Shown in pieces: positions 16,986 through 25,235 of a DNA stretch of 64,000 nt. The DNA lies in NCBI RefSeq assembly GCF_030506285.1, contig NZ_CP119422.1:930001-994000 (forward strand), read 5' to 3'. A model generated the notes under the pieces. That model had not been told where the DNA came from and searched no databases. It worked only from the letters and a program-made list of their open reading frames with translations. Positions within the stretch are counted from its first letter, which is position 1. Every line of letters begins with the position of its first letter. The DNA comes from Catalinimonas niigatensis. Its GTDB lineage: Bacteria > Bacteroidota > Bacteroidia > Cytophagales > Cyclobacteriaceae. The translations under genes and the position numbers were made by a program.

Positions 16986-17867
16986 ATGCAAAAAAAGCAA
17001 TGCTTGTTCATTATTAATCCTATCTCTGGGTTGGGAAAACAGAAAGTCATACCTGATCTCATCCGGAGATTCCTTGATCCAAACAAATTCAGCTACGAAA
17101 TTACCTTTAGCGAATACGCCGGTCATACCCCTGTTCTTACTGCCAAATATAGAGAAACATTTGACATTATTGTAGCGGTGGGTGGAGATGGTACTGTCAA
17201 TGAGGTAGCTACTGCTTTGGTGGATACTTCTACCAGCATGGGAGTTATCCCTCTGGGTTCAGGCAATGGTTTTGCCAGACATTTGGAGATTTCTACGCAA
17301 GCTTCCAAAGCTATTTTACAGTTTAATGAGAGCCGCTCTGTTCAGTTTGATACCGGAATACTCAATAACAAGGCTTTTTTCAATGTTTCAGGAGTGGGCT
17401 TTGACGGTCAGATCAGTAAGATATTTGCCGAGCAGTTGAAACGGGGCTACATGACTTATGCCCGCTGTGTGATGGAAGAATTTCAGACCTATGTACCTAA
17501 AAAATTCAGGTATGAGCTGAATGGTCATATGGTTGAAGAAAACTATTTCCTAATCGCATTTGCCAATACTACCCAGTATGGAAATAATGCCATTATTGCA
17601 CCCTATGCTAAGCCCAATGATGGATTGCTGGATGTGGTATTGATCCGTCCTTTCCCATCTATTCATCTACCTGTCTTTACCATGATGGCACTTTTCCGCA
17701 ATCTGCATCGCTCTCCCTATGTACAGATTATCAAAACCTCTTCATTTAGTCTGGATAATGAAGAAAAGGCTCCTATTCATATTGATGGGGAATTTTTAAA
17801 CTATGCCCGACAAATTGAGATCAGTGTGAAACCCGGAAGCCTACATGTGATGGCTCCTGTTAAGTAA
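16986..17867 (+). CDS. Diacylglycerol/lipid kinase family protein (YegS-like)
   Basis: The 293-residue protein shows the lipid-kinase catalytic core: NPISG (11-15), the nucleotide loop GGDGTVNE (66-73) and GSGNGFAR (91-98), followed by GVGFDGQISK in the second domain. These enzymes phosphorylate diacylglycerol, sphingoid bases or related lipids on the inner membrane. The next plus-strand genes (phosphoesterase, glycosyltransferase, glycosidase) suggest lipid or glycolipid metabolism, though a 272-base gap separates it from them, so shared transcription is not assured. Confidence 0.93.
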   Translation: MQKKQCLFIINPISGLGKQKVIPDLIRRFLDPNKFSYEITFSEYAGHTPVLTAKYRETFDIIVAVGGDGTVNEVATALVDTSTSMGVIPLGSGNGFARHLEISTQASKAILQFNESRSVQFDTGILNNKAFFNVSGVGFDGQISKIFAEQLKRGYMTYARCVMEEFQTYVPKKFRYELNGHMVEENYFLIAFANTTQYGNNAIIAPYAKPNDGLLDVVLIRPFPSIHLPVFTMMALFRNLHRSPYVQIIKTSSFSLDNEEKAPIHIDGEFLNYARQIEISVKPGSLHVMAPVK

Positions 17868-18139
17868 ACATTAACACTTGTAAAGGCTTTCTAAAATAAA
17901 TTCATCTATAGGTAACAATACTTTAAAATTCATTTAACGCAGCTATGAATCATTCTTCATTTATTTGTATAACCAATGATTTATGCTTTGAAGGTCAGGT
18001 TTTTTAATCATACAAATATTTTTATCCTTATAAACGTCAGCCGTTGTGCAGAAATAACTACCTCTAAGCCAGCTTATTTCCCTCTCTCCCAGACTTTTTT
18101 AAGACCAATTTTCTTGTTCCATATTAATAGGCCATACTT

Positions 18140-18988
18140 ATGTCTACAAAAAAAAGGGCAGTTGAGGTAGCCGTTATTTCTGATATCCACCTGGGTACTT
18201 ATGGGTGTAATGCCCATGAATTACATAGATACCTCAAAAGCATACAACCTAAAATTCTCATTTTGAATGGAGATATTATAGATATTTGGCAGTTTAGCAA
18301 ACGTTATTTTCCTAACGCTCATATGAAAATTATCAAACAGATTTTCAGCATGGCTGCCAAGGGGGTAGAAGTATATTATGTGACCGGCAACCACGATGAA
18401 ATGCTTCGTAAATTTGAGGGCTTTACGATGGGTACCCTCAAAATTGTCAATAAGCTGGTACTGGAGCTGGATGGAAAGAAAGCCTGGATCTTCCACGGGG
18501 ATGTGTTTGACATCACCATGAAGCACTCTAAATGGCTGGCAAAGCTGGGTGCCATTGGTTATGATTCCCTCATTTTGCTTAATGCTATGGTCAACTTCTT
18601 TTCTGTGAAGTTGGGTAAAGGAAAAGTTTCTTTCAGTAAACGTATCAAGAATAGTGTTAAGAGTGCGATCAAGTTTATAGATGACTTTGAAAATACTGCT
18701 GCTGACATCGCTATCTCCAACGGCTATGATTATGTAGTATGTGGGCATATTCATAACCCTGAAATACGAAAGATTGCTAACCATGAAGGCCAGGTAACTT
18801 ATATGAATAGTGGCGACTGGATAGAAAACCTGACTGCGCTTGAATACAAAGATAAAGTGTGGGCTTTGTATCGCTACAGCAATGAAATACCACTGAGTAA
18901 AGAAGCTTACGAAGAAGACGATAAAAGCATGGATATCTCCGTTTTATACTCCAACCTTTTACAGGAGTTTCAACCCAAAAAAGTATGA
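18140..18988 (+). CDS. LpxH-like metallophosphoesterase
   Basis: The 282-residue protein has all calcineurin-like metal motifs: DIHLG (Asp15, His17), GDIID (44-48), GNHDE (83-87), HGD (119-121) and GHIHNPE near 206. The arrangement matches UDP-2,3-diacylglucosamine pyrophosphatase-type enzymes, which make lipid X in lipid A synthesis, and their broader paralogues. Its last bases overlap the start of the glycosyltransferase by four (ATGA), so the two are coupled. Because lineage genomes usually carry a separate LpxH, this member may act on another lipid or nucleotide-sugar substrate. Confidence 0.85.
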   Translation: MSTKKRAVEVAVISDIHLGTYGCNAHELHRYLKSIQPKILILNGDIIDIWQFSKRYFPNAHMKIIKQIFSMAAKGVEVYYVTGNHDEMLRKFEGFTMGTLKIVNKLVLELDGKKAWIFHGDVFDITMKHSKWLAKLGAIGYDSLILLNAMVNFFSVKLGKGKVSFSKRIKNSVKSAIKFIDDFENTAADIAISNGYDYVVCGHIHNPEIRKIANHEGQVTYMNSGDWIENLTALEYKDKVWALYRYSNEIPLSKEAYEEDDKSMDISVLYSNLLQEFQPKKV

Positions 18989-19998
18989 AAATTCTTTATG
19001 CCATACAGGGCACTGGCAATGGGCATGTGAGTCGTGCACGGGATATTGTACCCCTGCTTCAGCAAAAGTCAGATCTGGATATATTGATTAGTGGCGTACA
19101 GGCTGATGTGAGTTTGCCCTATCCGGTGACTTACCAGATGAGGGGCATGAGTTTTATCTTTGGCAAATCTGGCGGGGTAGATTTGCTGGAAACCTACAAA
19201 CGTACCAACACACGGCAGCTTTGGAAAGATATACAACAGTTTCCGGTAGAAAAATATGATCTGATAATTAATGACTTTGAGCCGATTTCAGCCTGGGCTG
19301 CCCATCTTAAGAAAAAGCTCTGTATTAGTCTGAGCCACCAAAGTGCGATACTTGCTCCTCAATCACCTCAACCCAAAAAGTCGGATGCTTTTGGAAAAAT
19401 GGTTCTGAGACGTTACGCTCCTACTGCTATGCGTTATGGATTTCATTTTGCGGCCTTTGATGAAAATATTTTTACACCAGTAATCAGAAAAGAAATCAGG
19501 AATACAGATGTAAAGCAAAAAAACCACTACACTGTCTATTTGCCTGCTTTTGATGATGAAAAGTTGATCAAGAGGCTTAAAAAGGTTGAAGATGTTAAAT
19601 GGCATGTTTTTTCTAAACATACCAGACATAAGTATAAGGATAAAAATGTTCGCATCAAGCCTATTGAGAATGAAAGCTTTATCAAAAGCTTTGCAAGTTG
19701 TGAGGGTATCCTTTGTGGAGCAGGCTTTGAAACACCGGCTGAAGCGCTTTATTTGAATAAAAAACTTATGGTTATCCCGATGAAAAACCAGTTTGAGCAG
19801 CAATGTAATGCTGCTGCTTTAGATATACTGGGTATTCCTGTGCTGAAGAATTTTAAAAAGAAACAAATTCCCAAAATTAAGGACTGGGTACAAAATGGAA
19901 AATCATTGGAAATCAGTTACCCGGATATTACTGAAGAAATCATTGACATGGTTTTAGCAAAACATTTACATCTTAAGCCTCACACTAACGCGCTGTAA
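18985..19998 (+). CDS. Glycosyltransferase family protein (MurG/UGT-like fold)
   Basis: The 337-residue protein opens MKILYAIQGTGNGHVSRARD, the G-x-G-H-x-x-R pattern of GT-B transferases of the MJ1255/VC2487 type, and has CGAGFETPAEALYLNKKLMVIP near residue 255-275, the donor-site region of that fold. It should move a sugar from a nucleotide donor to a lipid or other acceptor. It overlaps the LpxH-like gene at its start and the GH1 gene begins two bases after its stop. The donor and acceptor are unknown. Confidence 0.85.
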   Translation: MKILYAIQGTGNGHVSRARDIVPLLQQKSDLDILISGVQADVSLPYPVTYQMRGMSFIFGKSGGVDLLETYKRTNTRQLWKDIQQFPVEKYDLIINDFEPISAWAAHLKKKLCISLSHQSAILAPQSPQPKKSDAFGKMVLRRYAPTAMRYGFHFAAFDENIFTPVIRKEIRNTDVKQKNHYTVYLPAFDDEKLIKRLKKVEDVKWHVFSKHTRHKYKDKNVRIKPIENESFIKSFASCEGILCGAGFETPAEALYLNKKLMVIPMKNQFEQQCNAAALDILGIPVLKNFKKKQIPKIKDWVQNGKSLEISYPDITEEIIDMVLAKHLHLKPHTNAL

Positions 19999-19999
19999 T

Positions 20000-21337
20000 T
20001 TGCAAGCTAAAGATTTTGGAGATTCGTTTCACTGGGGTGTCTCATCTGCTGCTTATCAAACTGAAGGTGCTCATAATTTGGATGGTAAAGGGCTTTCTAT
20101 CTGGGATGATTTTGTAAGACAAAAAGGCAAAGTTTATCAGAACCAGCATGCTAATGTGAGTTGTGATTTTTACCATCGCTATCCTGAGGATATTGCTATC
20201 CTCAAAACATTAGGTATCAAACACTTCCGTTTTTCCATCTCATGGTCCCGCATCTTTCCGGCGGGTATAGGAAAAGTTAATCAAAAAGGTCTGGATTTTT
20301 ATAAGAAAGTGATTGAGACTTGTCTTGCCCATGACATAACTCCCTGGATTACATTATATCATTGGGATTTGCCCCTGGCATTGAGTAAGCGGGGTGGATG
20401 GATGAACCGGGATATTATCCGCTGGTTTGGTGAGTATGTTGATCTGTGCTCCCGAAAACTTGGTGATCGTGTCAAATACTGGATGGTGCTCAATGAACCT
20501 CTGGTCTTCACGGGTGCCGGATATTTTTTAGGAATTCATGCTCCGGGTAAGCAGGGGCTGCTCCCTTTTCTATCTACCGTTCATCATGCTGCTATGTGTC
20601 AGGCCGAAGGTGGGCGTATCCTGAAATCCAATTGTCCTGATGCTGAAATTGGTACTACATTCTCCTGTACCCTGGTAGAACCTCATCAGGCTGTACAAAG
20701 AGATATTGAAGCATCAAAACGCACTGATGCACTATTGAACAGACTTTTTATTGAACCTTCGCTTGGCCTGGGCTATCCTGTAGATTATTTTCACGCGCTT
20801 CGCAGAATTGAAAAATACATGCGGGCTGATGACGAAGTCGCTTTAAAATTTGACTTTGATTTTATTGGTTTACAAAATTACACCCGTGAAATTATTCGTC
20901 ACTCCTGCTTTACTCCTTATATCCATGCCCGCCCAGTAGGTGCTGAGCAGCGTAATGTACCCACTAATCTGATGAAATGGGAAGTATATCCTGAATCTAT
21001 TTACCAAACTTTAAAGCTGTTTTACCAAAGATATAGCCTTGATAAAATTATCATTACAGAGAATGGTGCCGCTTTTGATGACGCTTGGCATAATGGAAAG
21101 ATAGATGACTCACAAAGACAGCTCTATCTTAAGCAGTATATCGCACAATGCTTACGTGCTAAGCAAGAAGGTGTTCCTTTAGCGGGATATTTTGTCTGGA
21201 CACTAACCGACAATTTTGAATGGGCTGAAGGTTATAAACCTCCTTTTGGTCTCGTACATGTAGACCTGACTACACAAAAACGAACCATCAAAGAGTCAGG
21301 ACAGTGGTACGGACGATTTATTCGTAAGGTCCAGTAA
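20000..21337 (+). CDS. Glycoside hydrolase family 1 beta-glycosidase
   Basis: The 445-residue protein aligns through the whole GH1 barrel: FHWGVSSAAYQTEGA at the N-terminus, acid/base Glu166 in LNEP, nucleophile Glu354 in ITENGAA and WTLTDNFEWAEGY near the C-terminus. It has no signal peptide, so it acts in the cytoplasm. The first codon is TTG at 20000, two bases after the glycosyltransferase stop; no in-frame ATG precedes the conserved FHWG block, so TTG is the supported start. Co-translation with a glycosyltransferase suggests a linked role, perhaps glycolipid turnover, or a transglycosidase-like activity; both are inference. Confidence 0.93.
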   Translation: MQAKDFGDSFHWGVSSAAYQTEGAHNLDGKGLSIWDDFVRQKGKVYQNQHANVSCDFYHRYPEDIAILKTLGIKHFRFSISWSRIFPAGIGKVNQKGLDFYKKVIETCLAHDITPWITLYHWDLPLALSKRGGWMNRDIIRWFGEYVDLCSRKLGDRVKYWMVLNEPLVFTGAGYFLGIHAPGKQGLLPFLSTVHHAAMCQAEGGRILKSNCPDAEIGTTFSCTLVEPHQAVQRDIEASKRTDALLNRLFIEPSLGLGYPVDYFHALRRIEKYMRADDEVALKFDFDFIGLQNYTREIIRHSCFTPYIHARPVGAEQRNVPTNLMKWEVYPESIYQTLKLFYQRYSLDKIIITENGAAFDDAWHNGKIDDSQRQLYLKQYIAQCLRAKQEGVPLAGYFVWTLTDNFEWAEGYKPPFGLVHVDLTTQKRTIKESGQWYGRFIRKVQ

Positions 21338-21339
21338 TA

Positions 21340-21510
21340 TTAATCTTTCCAAATGGTACATCCCCGGCGTTTTATGGCAGTTTTGTCATACACTTTTTTA
21401 AGGTATGAACTTACACTCTCATGAAAGCGCTGTTGTTCTATTGCTCCGGTTCTCCATTCGTCCAGTCGCGCTTTCCAATGGGTTTGCTTCTTATAATTAG
21501 TGGGTTCCAT
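21340..21510 (-). CDS. Small basic protein (56 residues), hypothetical
   Basis: An ATG at 21510 opens a 56-codon frame ending in TAA at 21340, two bases from the GH1 stop on the other strand. The product starts MEPTNYKKQTHWKARLDEW and ends in KRRGCTIWKD; it is rich in Lys, Arg, Trp and Gln, with no membrane segment. Composition looks coding rather than random, and the frame nearly fills the gap between neighbours. I do not recognise the protein; transposase-accessory and Zn-ribbon families were considered without support. Confidence 0.55.
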   Translation of the reverse strand: MEPTNYKKQTHWKARLDEWRTGAIEQQRFHESVSSYLKKVYDKTAIKRRGCTIWKD

Positions 21511-21575
21511 AGCAAAAAAATCTTTGGGTTGACAAATAAGAAAAGTGAAAAAATATTATTACTCTTTTAAAAAAA

Positions 21576-22025
21576 TCAGGTTTCTACCAATATCCTGGAA
21601 GAATAACCATTGTTTAAAAACTTCTTAGCCTGCTCTAACTTAGTAAAGAGTCTAATGTGCAGGTTATCAAATTTCTTTCTAGAATCTTCTAACCACTCAT
21701 GTTCAGACATCAGGTATAAGTAAGAATCAGATGAGGTGACAAGTGCAACTTTACAAATATAATTAGAATCAGATCTTTCATGCATTTCACTGGCTTTGGT
21801 CGACCATTTTCTGACAAATGTCATAAAAGCATTAGGACTTATATCTGAAAAATCATCCTTTAAGAATAGCCAGTTATTAGATTTATAGATCAAGGCAATA
21901 TTCATCGCAATGTCCATTGTTTCATGATACAAAGCAGTTGGTCCCTGACCGTTGAAATTGATTTCAACAGCGCCTAAAAACTTATTGTATTCGGCAACTG
22001 CCAAGCTATTGATAATTCTGTACAT
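21576..22025 (-). CDS. STAS/SpoIIAA-like small protein, unknown function
   Basis: The 149-residue soluble protein has alternating strand and helix patterns: IINSLAVAEYNKFLGAVEINFNG, a helix ETMDIAMNIA, a WLFLKDDFSD strand, and a C-terminal IRLFTKLEQAKKFLNN. This layout, including the closing strand-helix with F-x-x-L-x-x-A-x-x-(F/W)-L, resembles the SpoIIAA/STAS-like small proteins common in Cytophagales, as do the two proteins at 56256-57023. The similarity is structural impression, not strong sequence identity. It stands alone. Confidence 0.65.
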   Translation of the reverse strand: MYRIINSLAVAEYNKFLGAVEINFNGQGPTALYHETMDIAMNIALIYKSNNWLFLKDDFSDISPNAFMTFVRKWSTKASEMHERSDSNYICKVALVTSSDSYLYLMSEHEWLEDSRKKFDNLHIRLFTKLEQAKKFLNNGYSSRILVET

Positions 22026-22574
22026 ACCTTTTATTTAATCTGTAAAAGCTTTTTACTAAACAACAGCATATAAGTATTTGTGAAAAATAGATATGCCACT
22101 TAGTGTATAAAGTGTAAATACTTAATTAAGAATCAAAAAATAAATTGCTATTCTATAATATAAGATAAAAAATTTAAAATTGACACTATAAATACGTTTA
22201 TAATTATCATTTTGTTCAAATAAACGTAAAAATAAATGATTTAAGCGGCTACGTAATAGTAGCTGTTTAAGATATACTAACACTCCATTCAGTTTTTATT
22301 TTCAAGCAATGAGATTATCCCTAATTTTTCACAATTGTAAAAAATAAGCTTTTAAACATATTATTTTTTTGTATTTATCACATTACTTCCTATTACATTT
22401 AATTTTCCGTAAATTTTTTGTACTTAGGTATTTCTATTTTTTTTCTTTAATCTGCTTTGCTATTTTTTCTGATAACCTTAGATTTGATTAAAATTTAGTA
22501 TTAAAAAATATAATCCTTATGCGATACAATCTGGAAACATGTATATACACTTAATTATTAAATCAGACATAAAA
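22026..22574. other. AT-rich intergenic stretch without a gene
   Basis: About 550 bases of very AT-rich sequence with no open frame of coding character. It should hold the promoter of the gene at 21576-22025 and the trailing end of the receptor transcript. Confidence 0.5.
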
Positions 22575-22598
22575 AAAGCTACTTAAACAAGTAGCTTT
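22575..22598 (-). terminator. Intrinsic terminator of the TonB-dependent receptor gene
   Basis: AAAGCTACTT and AAGTAGCTTT form a perfect 10-bp stem with a four-base loop. On the minus strand it is followed by a T run and lies 24 bases past the receptor stop. Confidence 0.85.
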
Positions 22599-22621
22599 CT
22601 GGTTTTGAGGTAGTTGCTTTT

Positions 22622-24949
22622 TTAGAAATTATACCCTAGAGTAACTAGTACAATTTGAGACTCTCTCTTATATTCAAATGTCTGGCTAAAACCTTCTCCA
22701 TAACTTTCGCCCTGAAATCTGCGGGTATCAAAGACATCGCGAAATGAAACACTCAGATTGGCTTTATCTTCAAGGAAAGAACGCTGTAAGCTCATATCCA
22801 CATAATAGCGGGCCAGATCTCTCCCCTGCGCTTCTATTTCAGGTGCTGTATAATTACCAGTAAGCTGAAAATCTATTTTATAAGGAAGATTTACATCTGT
22901 GGTTAATTTGGCATTCCATGACACTCCATCATTTGTAAAGGTATTATCCAGATTGGTCCCGTCCACACTTACCTGAAAAATGGAATAGCTTGCATTCACA
23001 TTCCACCAGTCTGTAATCTGTGATGTAGTAATCAATTCAAAACCATAGGTCTTACTGGTGTTCAAATTTGTAGGTTGACGATAAGAAATACCGTCTTCTA
23101 TTCTTACGATGTAGTCCACCTGACCATCCACATGACGATAAAATAAATTTGATGTAACATCCGTACGGTTCAGGTTTATCATATGGCCTAGTTCCATAGA
23201 ATGGATAAATTCAGGCTGCAAATTAGGGTTACCTATACGTACGTTAAGTGAGTCCGCAATATCAGGAAAAGGATTTAACCTCCATCCACCGGGACGATCA
23301 ATTCTGCGACTGTAAGTGAATTTGATGGAATTTTCGTCATTCAGGTTGTAAAGTGCCTGCAAGCTAGGGAACAAGTTTAAATATTGCTGCTCATTTTCTT
23401 CATTGGTGTTATATAATTTAGTATCCACAAAAGTCTGTTCTAGCCTGGAACCTACGGAAATGTCCAGGTTATTGAGACTGGTAGAATAGATAGCATAGAG
23501 GGCATGTATCTGGTCTTCATAGAGGAAACGATTACTTACCTCACCCTGATCAATCCATCCTTCATTAGGATTAAGAACTTCGTAAACGTAGTCATTGTCA
23601 AAAGAACGAAAAGTTGATTTATATCCCGCTTCCAGTTTACCTTCTCCTACAGGTTGTACATAATCTGCTTGCACAACGGTAGTTGTTCTGAATTCGTCAG
23701 TAGTAGACCTTTCCTGTCCTGTAGGATTCTCGCCCACAGGGTTTATTGTACCTGAATACACATCTATGTGCTGGTTTTCCAACTGATCACGATATGAATT
23801 ACTTATCAATGCTCTGAATTCTCTCCGTTCGTCGTCAAACAACCTTTCATAGATGAAAGCATTGTCCAGAGCATAATTTTCCTCAGTTTCTTCATTTTGT
23901 CGGTTGTACTGCAAAATGATATCTTCATTTGAGGTATTAAATATCTGAGCAAAATTGTTTTCAAAATCAGATTCTGTTTCTGTGTTAAAAGCACCTTCAT
24001 AGCTAAACTTATTTTTGCCTAAGAAATAATCACCACCTAGATTTACCGTATGCTCTCTATCATTGCTGGAGCGATCGCCAAATTGTTCCAGCCTTTCTTC
24101 GTTATCAAAAGTCAAACGGGTAGTTTGCGAATTACCCACTCTTGGCCATGAACGATAGCTATAGCCACCATAAATATTGAATCTGTCAGTCTTATGATTG
24201 ATATTCAGGTTACTATTTAGTCGGTAGCGTGTTCCCAGCGTTACCTCTGCCTTACCATTGGTACCAAGGTCCTTCCCACGCTTCAGTTGAATATTTATTA
24301 CACCGCCTTCTCCTTCAGCATCATATTTGGCGTTAGGATTATTTACAATTTTGACCTGATCAATCGCACTGGCAGGAATCTGTTCAAGGTCTGATGCCAA
24401 GGCAGAATTTCTCCCATCAATCAAAACGTTGGTGCCATTACTGCCACGAATGGTTACGTTTCCCTCCTGGTCCACATCCACTGAAGGAGTATTGCGTAAT
24501 ACATCCAGCAAACTACCCCCAACATTGGAAATCGTTTGATCAGGTGAAATGGTCAATCCCTCCAGATCAGCAGTTATTGGTTGGCGTAATTCCTCACTTT
24601 CAACCACTACTTCGTCAAGGGTTTGGGTCCCCGTTGACAAAGAAATATTTCCCAAGTCTTTGGATTTATTTCTCACCCTAACTTCTTTTCTTATTTCTTC
24701 ATAGCCTACAAATACTACTTCCAGTTCATATCTACCTTTTTCAGCCTGAAGTATAAAATCACCATTCTCCTGCGTAACCACTCCGGTATAGGGTGTATCC
24801 TCACCTAACTTATAAAGTGCAACCTGAGCAAAAGGTACGGGTTCTTTACTCTTTTTATCTAGCACTGAGCCTTTGATCTGATATTTATTTTGTGCGAGTA
24901 AAGGAGAACTGAGAAGAAAAACGAAAAAAATTAAAGTGTATTTATACAT
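22622..24949 (-). CDS. TonB-dependent receptor, outer-membrane beta-barrel protein
   Basis: The 775-residue protein has a signal peptide (cleaved after about residue 20, SSPLLAQ), a carboxypeptidase-regulatory-like domain (about 23-105, YQIKGSVLDKKSKEPVPFAQV), a plug domain (about 120-235, with DVLRNTPSVDVDQEGNVTIRG and VLIDGRN) and a long C-terminal barrel ending in aromatic LVTLGYNF. It belongs to the group of receptors with an OMP_b-brl_3 type barrel rather than the SusC type, and no SusD gene follows. The substrate is unknown. The next gene upstream is 286 bases away, so it is probably a single-gene transcript. Confidence 0.93.
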   Translation of the reverse strand: MYKYTLIFFVFLLSSPLLAQNKYQIKGSVLDKKSKEPVPFAQVALYKLGEDTPYTGVVTQENGDFILQAEKGRYELEVVFVGYEEIRKEVRVRNKSKDLGNISLSTGTQTLDEVVVESEELRQPITADLEGLTISPDQTISNVGGSLLDVLRNTPSVDVDQEGNVTIRGSNGTNVLIDGRNSALASDLEQIPASAIDQVKIVNNPNAKYDAEGEGGVINIQLKRGKDLGTNGKAEVTLGTRYRLNSNLNINHKTDRFNIYGGYSYRSWPRVGNSQTTRLTFDNEERLEQFGDRSSNDREHTVNLGGDYFLGKNKFSYEGAFNTETESDFENNFAQIFNTSNEDIILQYNRQNEETEENYALDNAFIYERLFDDERREFRALISNSYRDQLENQHIDVYSGTINPVGENPTGQERSTTDEFRTTTVVQADYVQPVGEGKLEAGYKSTFRSFDNDYVYEVLNPNEGWIDQGEVSNRFLYEDQIHALYAIYSTSLNNLDISVGSRLEQTFVDTKLYNTNEENEQQYLNLFPSLQALYNLNDENSIKFTYSRRIDRPGGWRLNPFPDIADSLNVRIGNPNLQPEFIHSMELGHMINLNRTDVTSNLFYRHVDGQVDYIVRIEDGISYRQPTNLNTSKTYGFELITTSQITDWWNVNASYSIFQVSVDGTNLDNTFTNDGVSWNAKLTTDVNLPYKIDFQLTGNYTAPEIEAQGRDLARYYVDMSLQRSFLEDKANLSVSFRDVFDTRRFQGESYGEGFSQTFEYKRESQIVLVTLGYNF

Positions 24950-25235
24950 GTTATACAGATTACTACTTTTAAAAAATGTTTAATCTTTTGTTATATACTA
25001 TTAAACGAACCATGTACAGTCATGTTTACGAATTCGTAGATTGACAGGTCTATTTTGTAGATTATAGCTAGATATGTATGCTAAATTTGATGAAATTGAT
25101 ATGAAAATGATGGATTTCATGTTCATTTTATCAGTATTAGGCATATAATTAATGCTAACTTTTAGCTGAAGTAAATATCAAAGCTTGATGCTTTGCCGTA
25201 ATGCAATCTGCTTTTTGAGCATCATCATCAGAAAT

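Noticed and set aside
18221-18784. 187-codon frame opposite the LpxH-like gene
   Set aside because: It is antisense to a gene with complete catalytic motifs and has no recognisable domain.
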